This document shows positions 56,223 through 64,000 of a stretch of 64,000 bases of DNA, piece by piece. How positions within the stretch are numbered: the stretch's first letter is position 1; every line of letters starts with the position of its first letter. The stretch spans positions 62,001-126,000 of the forward strand of contig JAFWZH010000250.1 of NCBI GenBank assembly GCA_017522515.1, in the 5' to 3' direction. Source of the stretch: Clostridia bacterium (GTDB lineage: Bacteria > Bacillota_A > Clostridia > UBA1212 > UBA1255). Below the pieces are notes generated by a model. That model was not told the origin of the DNA. It searched no databases and was given only the letters and a program-made list of their open reading frames with translations. A program made the position numbers and the translations under genes.

Positions 56223-56380
56223 TACTCCTCTCATCCGGACTTAAACTTTGCTGCTTTTGCTAACATCGTCTTACCGTCGGCTACGGAATCTCACCGTATC
56301 AATCCAATCATCGCTACAAAATATTTGATCGAACTCGCAGGCTTTACTGCCGGTTGGGAATTTCACCCTACCCCGAAGTA
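56223..56380 (-). promoter_or_regulatory. FMN riboswitch (RFN element) controlling ribU
   Basis: The minus strand reads the hallmark CTTCGGGG..AGGGTGAAATTCCC start, ACCGGC.GTAA, and the closing GCCGAC.GTAA ... GTCCGGATGAGAGGAG end. P1 pairs UACUUC (56375-56380) with GGAGUA (56223-56228), so the ribU ribosome binding site is part of the closing helix. No terminator stem follows, which indicates control of translation. Confidence 0.93.
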
Positions 56381-56388
56381 CGGTGTGT

Positions 56389-56418
56389 ATTCTACCACCG
56401 TAATACATAATATGTCAA
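56389..56418 (-). promoter_or_regulatory. Promoter of the FMN riboswitch-ribU transcript
   Basis: Minus-strand TTGACA (56413-56418) and TAGAAT (56389-56394), 18-bp spacer. Transcription would begin just before the riboswitch. Confidence 0.75.
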
Positions 56419-56436
56419 TAAATTAAATAATGTTCA

Positions 56437-56465
56437 TTGACATAAATATTTAGCAGTTGTATGAT
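56437..56465 (+). promoter_or_regulatory. Sigma-A promoter of the MBL-fold gene
   Basis: TTGACA (56437-56442) and TATGAT (56460-56465), 17-bp spacer. It starts transcription about 10 nt before the ATG at 56482, so the leader is very short. Confidence 0.75.
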
Positions 56466-56481
56466 TCTTTGGGTGAATAAT

Positions 56482-57261
56482 ATGAAAATAACCGTACTCA
56501 CAGAGAATATAAGCAATTCAAACAAATTCGAGTCCGAGCATGGCTTGTCATTATTTATAGAAACGTCAAAATACAATATACTTTTTGATATGGGGCAAAG
56601 CGCTCTTTTTATACGAAATGCTCTCTCTGCCGGAATTGATCTTTCTAATGTGAATTTTGCTGTACTATCACACGGACATTATGACCACGGCGGCGGAATG
56701 AAGCATTTTCTTCAACTTAACCATACTGCGCCTGTTTATGTCAACAAAAACGCCTTTGGCGATTATTTCAACGCATCTTTTAAGTATATTGGTCTTGATA
56801 AAGAACTCAGCAAAAGCAGCCGCTTGATTTCCGTAGAGGGAGAAAAAACAATTGCAGAGGGCTTTACTTTGTTTTCATGTAATGAAAAGCCTCGCCCGAA
56901 TGACAAAGGCAGTTTTGGGCTTAGTGAACTAATCGGCGGCGAGTATATTCCTGACAAATTTTTGCATGAGCAGTATTTGTTAATCGAAGAATGTGGCAAG
57001 AAAGTCTTAATAAGCGGTTGCTCTCACAAGGGTATTCTCGATATAGTTTCTTGGTTTAAGCCTGATATTTTGGTTGGCGGTTTTCACTATTCTAAAATAG
57101 AAGATAACAAAGAGCTTGAAGATGCAGCCAAGATTTTAAATTCCTACAATACGACATATTATACTTGTCATTGCACCGGCATAAAACAATATGAGCTGAT
57201 GAAAAATTTCATGTCAAAACTCAACTACATTTCTTGCGGCGATATAATAAACATAAAATAA
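56482..57261 (+). CDS. MBL-fold metallohydrolase
   Basis: A 259-residue metallo-beta-lactamase-fold protein. The metal-binding motif SHGHYDHGGG is near 60-69; further ligands are in SGCSHKGI near 180 and TCHCTG near 232. The layout matches the group annotated as dihydropterin ribofuranosyl-aminobenzene phosphate synthase-like, whose real substrates in bacteria are unclear. The start is the ATG at 56482 with a GGGTGA site; the upstream ATG (56461) lies in the -10 box. Its transcript ends at the hairpin at 57263. Confidence 0.85.
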   Translation: MKITVLTENISNSNKFESEHGLSLFIETSKYNILFDMGQSALFIRNALSAGIDLSNVNFAVLSHGHYDHGGGMKHFLQLNHTAPVYVNKNAFGDYFNASFKYIGLDKELSKSSRLISVEGEKTIAEGFTLFSCNEKPRPNDKGSFGLSELIGGEYIPDKFLHEQYLLIEECGKKVLISGCSHKGILDIVSWFKPDILVGGFHYSKIEDNKELEDAAKILNSYNTTYYTCHCTGIKQYELMKNFMSKLNYISCGDIINIK

Positions 57262-57262
57262 A

Positions 57263-57292
57263 AAGGCACCCCAAAGGATGCCTTAATTTTTT
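57263..57292. terminator. Bidirectional terminator between MBL gene and rhaA
   Basis: Stem AAGGCA / TGCCTT (57263-57268 with 57279-57284) with an interior CC/GG pair, flanked by TTTTTT on the plus strand and by TTTTTATTTTA on the minus strand. Serves the convergent MBL and rhaA genes. Confidence 0.8.
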
Positions 57293-57309
57293 GATTATTT
57301 GCGAAGCGA

Positions 57310-58563
57310 TTATCTCTTAAGAAGAACCTCTTCTTCATATTTTCTAACTTCTTTAAGCCACTCGCCACCAACAGGAACGTTGTTAATCTCGCAGAAGTAA
57401 TCCCAAACTGCACCGAAGGGCAATGTTTTGATTTCTTCAAGAGTAGCAAGACGTGTTGTGAAATCAAATTTCTGCTCAGCAGCAACCAAGTCAGCAGTAG
57501 GTTCAAGAAGAGCGATAAGCAATGCTTTTTGCATATTACGCATACCGATAACCCAAGCAGCGATACGGTTAATACTTGCATCGAAGAAGTCAAGACCGAT
57601 GTGTGTTCTGTCAACAAAGCCATTGCGAACAAGCTCAGCAGCAATGTTTTTAAGCTCATCATCAAGAACGATTACATGGTCACTATCCCATCTGATAGGA
57701 CGGCTAACATGGAGAAGAACCTCGTCAGCATAGCAGAATACAGCAGAAAGCTTATCGGAAATAACCTCTGTAGGATGATAGTGTCCTGCATCAAGGCAAA
57801 CCAACTTGCCTCTTGAAACTGCATATCCAACGCAGAACTCGTTAGAACCTACTGTATAAGCCTCAGCACCGATACCGAAAACTTTGCTCTCGAATGCATC
57901 AAGAGTGTACTCCTTCGGATACTCTACGCTAAATATCTCATCAAGTCCCTCCATCATGCGTTTTCTGGGACCGTATTTATCAACAGTGATATCCTTCATA
58001 CCATCGGGGAACCAGAAGTTAGTAACAGCAGGTGTTCCCAACTCTTTACCAAAATATGCAGCGATTTCACGGCTTGCCTTACAGTGACGAATCCAGAAAT
58101 CACGAACTTCTTTATCAGGATGGCTGATTGTCATGCCGTCAGCGGACATAGGATGTGAGAAACATGTAGGGTTAAAATCAAGACCAATATTGTTCTTCTT
58201 TGCCCACTCAACCCACTTAGCAAAATGCTTGGGCTCGATTTTATCTCTCTCAACATTACCCTCAAAATCACCGTAAATAGCGTGAAGGTTGATTCTGTGC
58301 TTACCTGGAATCAAAGAAAATGCTTTCTCAATATCAGCTCTTAATTGCTCAGGAGTTGTTGCCTTACCGGGATAATTACCTGTTGTCTGAATACCGCCTG
58401 TAAGCTCTCCGTCAGGATTTTCAAAACCAATAACGTCATCGCCCTGCCAGCAATGCATTGAAATCGGGATGTTCTTAAGCGTTTCAAGAACTTTATCTGT
58501 GTCTATGCCATACTCAGCATAACGCTTTTTAGCCAATTCATAACTTTCTTTAACGTAACTCAT
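57310..58563 (-). CDS. rhaA: L-rhamnose isomerase
   Basis: Converts L-rhamnose to L-rhamnulose in the cytoplasm. 417 residues, the family length. Conserved RhaA stretches include [12 protein letters not shown] near 37-48, the metal-site regions [12 protein letters not shown] and [10 protein letters not shown], and [16 protein letters not shown] precedes the ATG. It is expressed alone from a consensus promoter; rhamnulokinase, the aldolase and a regulator are not adjacent. Confidence 0.96.
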   Translation of the reverse strand: MSYVKESYELAKKRYAEYGIDTDKVLETLKNIPISMHCWQGDDVIGFENPDGELTGGIQTTGNYPGKATTPEQLRADIEKAFSLIPGKHRINLHAIYGDFEGNVERDKIEPKHFAKWVEWAKKNNIGLDFNPTCFSHPMSADGMTISHPDKEVRDFWIRHCKASREIAAYFGKELGTPAVTNFWFPDGMKDITVDKYGPRKRMMEGLDEIFSVEYPKEYTLDAFESKVFGIGAEAYTVGSNEFCVGYAVSRGKLVCLDAGHYHPTEVISDKLSAVFCYADEVLLHVSRPIRWDSDHVIVLDDELKNIAAELVRNGFVDRTHIGLDFFDASINRIAAWVIGMRNMQKALLIALLEPTADLVAAEQKFDFTTRLATLEEIKTLPFGAVWDYFCEINNVPVGGEWLKEVRKYEEEVLLKR

Positions 58564-58611
58564 TATGTATCTACACTCCTTATATAAAATTTTATAAATA
58601 TCATTAACAAA

Positions 58612-58625
58612 CCATATTCATATGG
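58612..58625. promoter_or_regulatory. Palindrome at the rhaA transcription start
   Basis: CCATATTCATATGG, two 6-base arms around two central bases, lies directly after the rhaA -10 box and covers the predicted transcription start. Placement is typical of a repressor operator. Confidence 0.45.
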
Positions 58626-58628
58626 CAA

Positions 58629-58657
58629 AGTTTACAATAAAATACTGCTTATGTCAA
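58629..58657 (-). promoter_or_regulatory. Sigma-A promoter of rhaA
   Basis: Minus-strand TTGACA (58652-58657) and TAAACT (58629-58634), 17-bp spacer. The -35 box overlaps the stop codon of the upstream ASRT-family gene. Confidence 0.75.
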
Positions 58658-59013
58658 TAAGCCATTACAGCCATAAAAGCAAGCTCAGGCTGAGTAGTAT
58701 CACACCTGCTGTACTGCACCACAACAGGCACATTACTCTTAACGAGCACTGCATACGGAACGCCTCTGGGCACCGTTTCGCCGCTTTCTGACTTAATGCG
58801 ATCCATTCTCACGTGATGAGTTCTTCTCGCCCCACAAGACGCGCTAAAGCCCTTCATCGGCTCTCTATCTTCAAAATACAAAGTAAAGTCAATAATAGCA
58901 TTCTCATCTCCCGTATTTAAGATACAAATTGCCTCATGACTCACATAATCTCCGTTATCCTTTACCGGGAAGAAAGCATCCGGTATTAACCACTCACATT
59001 TACCTGTACTCAT
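58654..59013 (-). CDS. Sensory rhodopsin transducer (ASRT) family protein
   Basis: A 119-residue all-beta protein. WLIPDAFFP, a SHEAICILNTGDENA stretch, YFEDREPMKGF and a VVVQYSRCD ending match the ASRT family (first known from Anabaena sensory rhodopsin transducer). Members in non-photosynthetic bacteria are thought to bind small molecules such as sugars. No rhodopsin gene is present. AGGAGG and an ATGA overlap couple it to DUF4364 in the rplU-obgE operon, and rhaA follows immediately downstream. Confidence 0.85.
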   Translation of the reverse strand: MSTGKCEWLIPDAFFPVKDNGDYVSHEAICILNTGDENAIIDFTLYFEDREPMKGFSASCGARRTHHVRMDRIKSESGETVPRGVPYAVLVKSNVPVVVQYSRCDTTQPELAFMAVMAY

Positions 59014-59561
59014 ACGTCCTCCTTATTATTTATAGTATCATAAAAAGTTTTCATAAGTTGCATATAAATTCCCGATGTATTGTTTTTCCATGCCTCGCAA
59101 ATAGCTGCACCATCCCTGCTATCAGCTACCGGCATTTTAATATCAACAATACAATTTGTGCCTTCTCTGACATAACAGCGCACATAAACATTCCCGCCTG
59201 CATCTTCAAAGCAATCAGCATTTACATACATAGCACGCTCCAAAGCATCGCGATTTTCCTCAATATACGCCTCATATCTTGCTCCCAGTCCGCCCGAGAG
59301 CATGTATTTCATCTGATTTAATCTTTCTCTACCCTTTTCGGTTACGGAAAAAAGCACACTGCCGTTGCTGTCCTGCTCCCTTTTTACGCAACCTTTTGCA
59401 ATAAGGTCTTCACGACACTCCTGTATAGAAAAATAATTCACAAGACCGGGACCGAGAAGCACCGCACTCAGTGCATTATCTGTCATTCTTATACCCAATT
59501 TATCAAGTACAAATAATATCAATATTTTATTTGCTGTGTACTGCTCACTATTCTCAAACAT
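59010..59561 (-). CDS. DUF4364 family protein
   Basis: A 183-residue protein of the clostridial DUF4364 family. The N-terminal 80 residues look like a winged helix (NKILILFVLDKLGIRMTD, ...FSVTEKGRERLNQM), the rest is alpha/beta. It may be a transcription factor, but no target is known. The start (ATG 59561) lies inside the last codons of obgE with no independent ribosome site, so translation is coupled. An alternative TTG start is three codons earlier. Confidence 0.85.
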   Translation of the reverse strand: MFENSEQYTANKILILFVLDKLGIRMTDNALSAVLLGPGLVNYFSIQECREDLIAKGCVKREQDSNGSVLFSVTEKGRERLNQMKYMLSGGLGARYEAYIEENRDALERAMYVNADCFEDAGGNVYVRCYVREGTNCIVDIKMPVADSRDGAAICEAWKNNTSGIYMQLMKTFYDTINNKEDV

Positions 59562-60876
59562 AATAATCAAACTCTATTTCATAAATTCTAACCGTGTCAT
59601 TTTCTTTTATGCCCATTTCTTCCAACTTGCGGATAAGACCTTTTTTCTTTATTACTCGTTGGAAATACTGAGAAGACTCATAGTCGTCAAGATTAACGGA
59701 ATCTACAATATTTTTTATCCATGGACCTTCAACAACGTAAATGCCATCCTCTACTCTAACAGTGAAAGGTTCTTCTTCGTCCTCAAGGCTGTAGACAGTT
59801 TCCGTATCTTCTGCAACAAAAACGCTACCCGCAGGCATTTTGTCAAGAATACTACCGCAATATGCCATAAGTTCTCTCGTTCCTTGCGCCGTTATGGCAG
59901 ATAATTCAAAAATTCGCCATGCACCGTTTTCTCGCTCCGCGATTATTTCGTCTCCGCGAGCCTCAAGCCATTCATCAAATTTTTCTTTGAAAATTTCAGC
60001 ATTATCAGTCGCATTTTCTCCATCCATTTTATTAAGTGCAATAATCTGCGGACGCTTTGCCAAATCAATATTATACTGCTCCAGCTCTTTGTTTATAAGC
60101 AGAAAATCCTCAAACGGCTCTCTGCCCTCACGACCTGAAATATCAATAACATGAATTAAAAGCCTTGTTCTTTCTATATGCCTTAAGAACTCATGTCCCA
60201 AGCCTTGTCCCTCAGATGCACCTTCGATAAGTCCCGGTATATCAGCAAGGCAAAAACTTCTTTCTCCATTATTGAAAACAATACCCAGATTCGGTTTTAG
60301 AGTAGTAAAATGATAGTCTGCAATTTCAGGTTTTGCTCCCGTGGTAACAGACAGTATGGTAGATTTGCCAACATTTGGAAAACCTGCCAATCCCACATCA
60401 GCAAGTAGCTTCAACTCAAGTTGAAGCTCCAACTCCCTGCCTTCCTCACCGGCTCTGGCAAAATTCGGAATCTGTCTTGTACTTGTAGCAAAATGCATGT
60501 TTCCCTGACCGCCTTTGCCACCCTTTAAAATTATTTTTTTCTCTCCGGGCGTAACCATATCGGCTAATATACGACCTGTTGCAGCATCTTTAATAAGCGT
60601 TCCTTGCGGAACTTTTACAATCTCATCTGCTCCGCTTTTTCCCGTCATTTTATTTTTGGCTCCGTTCGCTCCACCCTCTGCTTTAAATTTTCTCTTATAC
60701 TTAAAATCAGCAAGAGTAGAAGAACCTTCATCAACCACGAAAACAATGTCTCCGCCTTTGCCACCGTCTCCTCCGTCAGGTCCGCCTGCATTTACATATT
60801 TTTCTCTATGAAATGATACTGCACCATTGCCCCCCTTACCGGAAGCAACAAAAATTTTTGTTCGATCAATAAACAT
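59554..60876 (-). CDS. obgE: Obg family GTPase
   Basis: Ribosome-associated GTPase for 50S assembly and, in Bacillus, sporulation control. 440 residues: glycine-rich Obg domain (1-158, many GGxGG repeats), GTPase domain with G1 GFPNVGKST, G3 DIPG and G4 NKMD, then a C-terminal OCT domain (about 360-435, TVRVEDGIYVVEG). GGAG precedes the ATG. It follows rpmA after a hairpin at 60902-60949. Confidence 0.97.
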   Translation of the reverse strand: MFIDRTKIFVASGKGGNGAVSFHREKYVNAGGPDGGDGGKGGDIVFVVDEGSSTLADFKYKRKFKAEGGANGAKNKMTGKSGADEIVKVPQGTLIKDAATGRILADMVTPGEKKIILKGGKGGQGNMHFATSTRQIPNFARAGEEGRELELQLELKLLADVGLAGFPNVGKSTILSVTTGAKPEIADYHFTTLKPNLGIVFNNGERSFCLADIPGLIEGASEGQGLGHEFLRHIERTRLLIHVIDISGREGREPFEDFLLINKELEQYNIDLAKRPQIIALNKMDGENATDNAEIFKEKFDEWLEARGDEIIAERENGAWRIFELSAITAQGTRELMAYCGSILDKMPAGSVFVAEDTETVYSLEDEEEPFTVRVEDGIYVVEGPWIKNIVDSVNLDDYESSQYFQRVIKKKGLIRKLEEMGIKENDTVRIYEIEFDYYV

Positions 60877-60901
60877 TACTTATCTCCATCGTAATATAAC
60901 G

Positions 60902-60949
60902 AAAAAAGACTGCTATACACAATATATATTCTATAAGTGCATTGCAGTC
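60902..60949 (-). terminator. Terminator or attenuator between rpmA and obgE
   Basis: Minus-strand stem GACTGC/GCAGTC (60944-60949 with 60908-60913), extended by an inner CAC/GTG pairing, then TTTTTT. It could lower obgE expression relative to the ribosomal protein genes. Confidence 0.65.
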
Positions 60950-60974
60950 CTTCAATATCGCCTGTTGAAAACTA

Positions 60975-61256
60975 TTAATCTTCAGCAATGATTACGGCTT
61001 GTTTCTTATCTTTACCAAGTCTGCGGAAAGAAACCTTGCCATCCTTCAAAGCGTAAAGCGTATAGTCTGTACCCATACCAACGTTCTCGCCGGGGTAAAT
61101 CTTAGTACCTCTTTGTCTTACAAGGATATTTCCTGCAAGTACAAACTGTCCGTCTGCTCTTTTAACACCAAGACGCTTTGACTCTGAATCTCTACCGTTC
61201 TTTGAGCTTCCAAGTCCTTTCTTATGAGCAAACAACTGTAAGTTAATTCTTAACAT
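60975..61256 (-). CDS. rpmA: 50S ribosomal protein L27 (with Prp-cleaved leader)
   Basis: A 93-residue L27 that lies near the peptidyl-transferase centre. It begins MLRINLQLF before the mature AHKKG, the Firmicute N-terminal extension removed by the protease Prp. AGGAGG precedes the ATG. The gene order rplU-prp-rpmA-obgE is classical. Confidence 0.97.
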   Translation of the reverse strand: MLRINLQLFAHKKGLGSSKNGRDSESKRLGVKRADGQFVLAGNILVRQRGTKIYPGENVGMGTDYTLYALKDGKVSFRRLGKDKKQAVIIAED

Positions 61257-61278
61257 GACTTCACACCTCCTATGTTAG

Positions 61279-61611
61279 TCAATCAAATGATTTATCAATC
61301 ACTTTAATGTATTCGTCACCGTAGGAATATTCAATCTGCTTTAATCCGATAAATGCCGCCTCCATAACTGCGTAAGCAGGCTCTGTACTGTTAGCATCAA
61401 TCTCAAATTTCATATATCCGTCTTCTATCGAATACTGCGGCACCTTGCCGCCTATCTTTTTTTCATCAAAATAACCAATCGCTGTATATGCTATAGCTGA
61501 TACAGCCGCACAAATAATATCGCTGCCCTCTTCTGCATACCCCGCATGCCCCGAAATCTCAAATCCGGTAACTTTTTTTTGATTATTCCTGAAAATTCTT
61601 GCTGTTATCAT
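61279..61611 (-). CDS. prp: Ribosomal-processing cysteine protease Prp
   Basis: A 110-residue cysteine protease (YsxB family) that removes the L27 extension. The catalytic pair is His22 (ISGHAGYAEEGSD) and Cys34 (IICAAVSAIAYT), the same numbering as in Staphylococcus. It lies between rplU and rpmA, 9 bp after the L21 stop, with a weak ribosome site that suggests coupling to rplU. Confidence 0.96.
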   Translation of the reverse strand: MITARIFRNNQKKVTGFEISGHAGYAEEGSDIICAAVSAIAYTAIGYFDEKKIGGKVPQYSIEDGYMKFEIDANSTEPAYAVMEAAFIGLKQIEYSYGDEYIKVIDKSFD

Positions 61612-61620
61612 GCTGTAAAA

Positions 61621-61935
61621 TTAAGCATTGATTTTCTCAATTGTGAGCTTTGTATAGGGTTGTCTGTGACCTTGTCTTTTTCTATAACCCTTTTTAGCTT
61701 TGTGCTTAATGATGCGGATTTTCTCGCCTTTGCCTTGTTTAACAACTGTTGCAACAACTGTTGCGCCGTCAACATAGGGAGCTCCGAATTTAACATCATC
61801 CTCGCTTACAGATACTGCAAGTACTTTATCAAATGTAACTGAAGACTCAACTTCTGCATCAAGCTTTTCAACGAAAAGTGTGCCGCCTTCTTCTACTTTG
61901 TACTGCTTTCCTCCTGTAACTATAATAGCATACAT
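61621..61935 (-). CDS. rplU: 50S ribosomal protein L21
   Basis: A 104-residue L21: [17 protein letters not shown] start, the [24 protein letters not shown] motif at the end. The frame runs further upstream, but GGAGG sits correctly before the ATG at 61935. First gene of rplU-prp-rpmA-obgE-DUF4364-ASRT, preceded by a structured leader. Confidence 0.97.
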   Translation of the reverse strand: MYAIIVTGGKQYKVEEGGTLFVEKLDAEVESSVTFDKVLAVSVSEDDVKFGAPYVDGATVVATVVKQGKGEKIRIIKHKAKKGYRKRQGHRQPYTKLTIEKINA

Positions 61936-62053
61936 ATTTCTGCACCTCCATAACAATCTCGCCTGTATATGACATCCGTGCGAAGACGTCACTCACGTAA
62001 GGCACCGCAAAAATAATTTTTCGCGAATTTGCAAGCCCCGTCAGAGCGGTAAC
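61936..62053 (-). promoter_or_regulatory. Probable L21 leader (autoregulatory 5' UTR)
   Basis: About 118 nt of structured leader precede rplU. Readable stems are TGACGTC/GATGTCA (7 bp including a G-U) around an 8-nt loop, an outer GCCT/AGGC pair, and a CGC...GCG stem with A5/T5 arms. Position and shape fit the Firmicute L21 leader family; I could not align it. Confidence 0.55.
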
Positions 62054-62059
62054 TGCTGT

Positions 62060-62088
62060 ATTGTATCACGTTAATTCTTATGCGTCAA
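62060..62088 (-). promoter_or_regulatory. Sigma-A promoter of the rplU operon
   Basis: Minus-strand TTGACG (62083-62088) and TACAAT (62060-62065), 17-bp spacer, directly after the hslO stop codon. Confidence 0.75.
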
Positions 62089-62091
62089 TCC

Positions 62092-63018
62092 CTAATTTTG
62101 TATTAATATTGCAATTTCTTCTTCTGTAAATTGATACTTTTTATTACAGAAATGGCAACAAAGTTCCGCTCCATGATCTTCTTCAAGTATTTTTTTTATT
62201 TCATCTTTACCAATACTGAGAAGAGCCTCCTCCATACGCTCTTTCGAGCAATCGCATTCGAATTTACACTCTACTCTGTCAGAGATATCTAAATTATATC
62301 CTCTTGTAATATCTTCCAATATATTCTCTATTGTAGCACCTGCATTAAGCAATGTTGTGACAGATGGCATGTATGATATGCTTCTTTCTATGTCGTCTAT
62401 AAGCTTGTCCGGTGCTCCGGGCAAAAGCTGTACCATAAATCCGCCCGCCTTCACTACATTCAACTGTTCACCGATAAGTACGCCCAAAGATACCGCAGCC
62501 GGCACCTGTTTTGACAATGCGTAATAATACGAGAAGTCCTCTGCTATTTCACCCGAACGAAGGGGTACACTGCCCGAATACGGTTCCTTTAAACCCAGAT
62601 CCATCATAACATTCATGAAACCCTTACCCACAAGGCCTCCAACATCCAGCTTGCCATCTGATTCACGTATCGGAAGGTCTGCATATGGATGGTCTGCATA
62701 ACCCTTTACGAAGACCTTATCCAATGCACCTGCTGCTCCGTTTTTCGTTTTTATTCTGCAAACAGTAGCCATTCCTCCAATCGGGCCTTTACCTTTTAGC
62801 TGTATAGTCAATTTGTCAGTATCGTTTTTCATTTCTTTAGCCATTAAGACCGTACCTGTAAGCATACGTCCCAATGCCGCCGTCGCAGTCGCAGACATAT
62901 TATGCGTTTTACGCGCGTCCTCAACCAGTTGTGTAGTTTCCGCACCTATTACGCGCAAATACCCATCTGCTGCCAAGCCCGAAATCAATATATCATTATT
63001 TTCACGGATAATTTCCAT
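62092..63018 (-). CDS. hslO: Hsp33 redox-regulated chaperone
   Basis: Holdase chaperone switched on by oxidation. 308 residues. The zinc-binding switch cysteines are present as CxC (CDC) and CxxC (CHFC) in the C-terminal 60 residues; the N-terminal domain carries the GGMATVCRIK-type segment. GAGGAG precedes the ATG. It probably shares a transcript with the methyltransferase and S41 peptidase genes upstream. Confidence 0.96.
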   Translation of the reverse strand: MEIIRENNDILISGLAADGYLRVIGAETTQLVEDARKTHNMSATATAALGRMLTGTVLMAKEMKNDTDKLTIQLKGKGPIGGMATVCRIKTKNGAAGALDKVFVKGYADHPYADLPIRESDGKLDVGGLVGKGFMNVMMDLGLKEPYSGSVPLRSGEIAEDFSYYYALSKQVPAAVSLGVLIGEQLNVVKAGGFMVQLLPGAPDKLIDDIERSISYMPSVTTLLNAGATIENILEDITRGYNLDISDRVECKFECDCSKERMEEALLSIGKDEIKKILEEDHGAELCCHFCNKKYQFTEEEIAILIQN

Positions 63019-63048
63019 TTCTACTCCTCTTTCTGCTTTTTATTTTTG

Positions 63049-63840
63049 TTATGGTTTTTCACAAATAAAATATAGTCTATCATAGTCATCTAACGCTTTT
63101 TCAGGATAAAGATACGCAAACTCAAAAGGATGTCTCAAATCATCATAAATTGTAAAATTACAAAAGCCTGCCTTTGTGAGTCCTTCTCTGAGCACACTTG
63201 TACTCCATATTCTTTCGGAAATCTCTTCATCATATCGTCTGTACAACTCATCTTTATCATTACACCTTTCAAAAGCTGTAATGTTATACGAAATTTTTCC
63301 CGATTTTTCTAAAAATTCACACGTCCAAAAAAAACTGCCCCAATCAAAATCCTCAAAAGAACATTCACCTCTGCTGTAGTTATTCTTAAAAAAGCTTGGC
63401 ATAACAACATCAAAGAACAAGAAGCCACCACTTTCCAAAGATTCATACGCTCTTTTAAAAAACGCAAACAATTTATTTTTATTTGTAATATGATTTAATG
63501 TGTCGGTAGTGGCAAAAATTGCCGCAGCACTACTTCCTATTTCCATTTTTGAAATATCCTGACACACCCACGTTATGTTTTCTTCCGGGTGCTTTTCTAC
63601 AGCCTGAGCAAGCATATCCGGAGATATGTCAATACCAATAACATCATAATAAGTGGCTAAAATAGTTGCCAACTCTCCGCTACCGCATCCTGCATCCACA
63701 ACAAGAGTTTTTTCTCTTCTTTCCTTAAATGCCTGAACAGCTCTGCTTTTTTGTATAATCGGTCTGGCAAAGCATTTCCATTCTACGTAAACTCCATGAG
63801 GGAAAAGCATATCATAATAATTCGAAATAAAATTATACAT
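63049..63840 (-). CDS. Class I SAM-dependent methyltransferase
   Basis: A 263-residue methyltransferase with motif I VDAGCGSGELA near 49-59, the acidic DIS residue for SAM ribose at about 72, and a Rossmann-like order. The substrate is unknown. The start is the ATG at 63840 after AAAGGTG; the gene begins 11 bp after the peptidase stop. Confidence 0.85.
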   Translation of the reverse strand: MYNFISNYYDMLFPHGVYVEWKCFARPIIQKSRAVQAFKERREKTLVVDAGCGSGELATILATYYDVIGIDISPDMLAQAVEKHPEENITWVCQDISKMEIGSSAAAIFATTDTLNHITNKNKLFAFFKRAYESLESGGFLFFDVVMPSFFKNNYSRGECSFEDFDWGSFFWTCEFLEKSGKISYNITAFERCNDKDELYRRYDEEISERIWSTSVLREGLTKAGFCNFTIYDDLRHPFEFAYLYPEKALDDYDRLYFICEKP

Positions 63841-63851
63841 CAATTCACCTT

Positions 63852-64000
63852 TTAACCCTTTAAAATTTCAAAAGCTTTTTGAAGTTGTGTATCATCTTCA
63901 CTACCTTCTGTTAACGCAATCTCTATATCCGGAGAAATACCAACCCCGTGTATACACTCTCCCGAAGGCGTAAAGTATCTGGCTATTGTTAATATTATTC
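63852..64000 (-). CDS. S41 C-terminal processing peptidase, C-terminal end (truncated)
   Basis: Only the last 49 codons are in the window. They read ARYFTPSGECIHGVGISPDIEI-like sequence (split here as ARYFTPSGECIHG and GVGISPDIEI), the end of the CtpA/S41 catalytic domain, followed by a DDTQLQKAFEIL tail. The N-terminal signal, PDZ domain and catalytic Ser-Lys lie outside the window. Confidence 0.85.
   Translation of the reverse strand, partial: IILTIARYFTPSGECIHGVGISPDIEIALTEGSEDDTQLQKAFEILKG

Noticed and set aside
56461..56481. Upstream ATG as the start of the MBL-fold protein
   Set aside because: It lies inside the -10 box of the gene's promoter, so it would not be in the mRNA.

Overview
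The window is a chromosomal segment of an AT-rich, endospore-forming Firmicute, most likely a gut-type member of the Clostridia. This rests on the sporulation genes (spoIVA, yqfC, yqfD, ylbJ, a pdaA-like gene), strong AGGAGG-type ribosome binding sites, ribosomal protein L27 with a cleavable N-terminal extension plus its Prp protease, and clostridial families such as DUF881 and DUF4364. Most genes lie on the minus strand. I saw no mobile element, CRISPR array, rRNA or prophage. Both ends cut a gene: leuS on the left and an S41 peptidase on the right.

Layout. 1-7.5 kb: leuS, citrate synthase, an EF-G-like GTPase, and the pdaA-yqfC-yqfD sporulation cluster followed upstream by two DUF881 genes. 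8.3-13 kb: mtaB (+), a small membrane protein, hisS, tRNA-Lys and a DUF6273 lipoprotein. 13-17 kb: spoIVA (+) and a small ABC-2 exporter with an orphan membrane-anchored protein. 17.2-20.9 kb: ybaB-recR-prfA-tsaC-LMW phosphatase. 20.9-21.2 kb: a 72-bp tandem repeat, followed by a GH123/DUF4091-type gene (+). 22.9-32.2 kb: an acyl-CoA synthetase with its cupin regulator, then a tightly overlapping run metA - propeller protein - LRR lipoprotein - rbgA - rnhB - engB - lysA.

32.3-48.1 kb: ylbJ (+), then the most interesting region, a nine-gene minus-strand locus of about 14.8 kb. It encodes a 1,102-residue membrane-anchored solute-binding protein with two carbohydrate-module-like domains, two pairs of sugar permeases, an NHL-propeller/TPR/YIP1 membrane protein, a large DUF5696 protein that may have a glycosidase-like fold, and two binding lipoproteins. 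No ATPase is encoded. It looks like a specialised glycan capture, surface processing and import system with several unexplained parts.

48.3-64 kb: murD; thrC-hom-lysC (+); an O-antigen-ligase-type protein; ribU under an FMN riboswitch whose closing helix contains the ribosome binding site; an MBL-fold hydrolase (+); rhaA; the operon rplU-prp-rpmA-obgE-DUF4364-ASRT; hslO; a methyltransferase; and a truncated S41 peptidase.

Functionally, the housekeeping genes cover translation (leuS, hisS, prfA, mtaB, tsaC, L21/L27, obgE, rbgA, engB), aspartate-family amino acids (lysC, hom, thrC, lysA, metA) and cell wall (murD). The accessory genes point to plant or host glycan use (rhamnose isomerase, GH123-like protein, the large ABC locus). 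Many -35/-10 promoters with 17-bp spacing are directly readable and define the transcription units. All functional calls come from reading motifs by eye; no database search was run.
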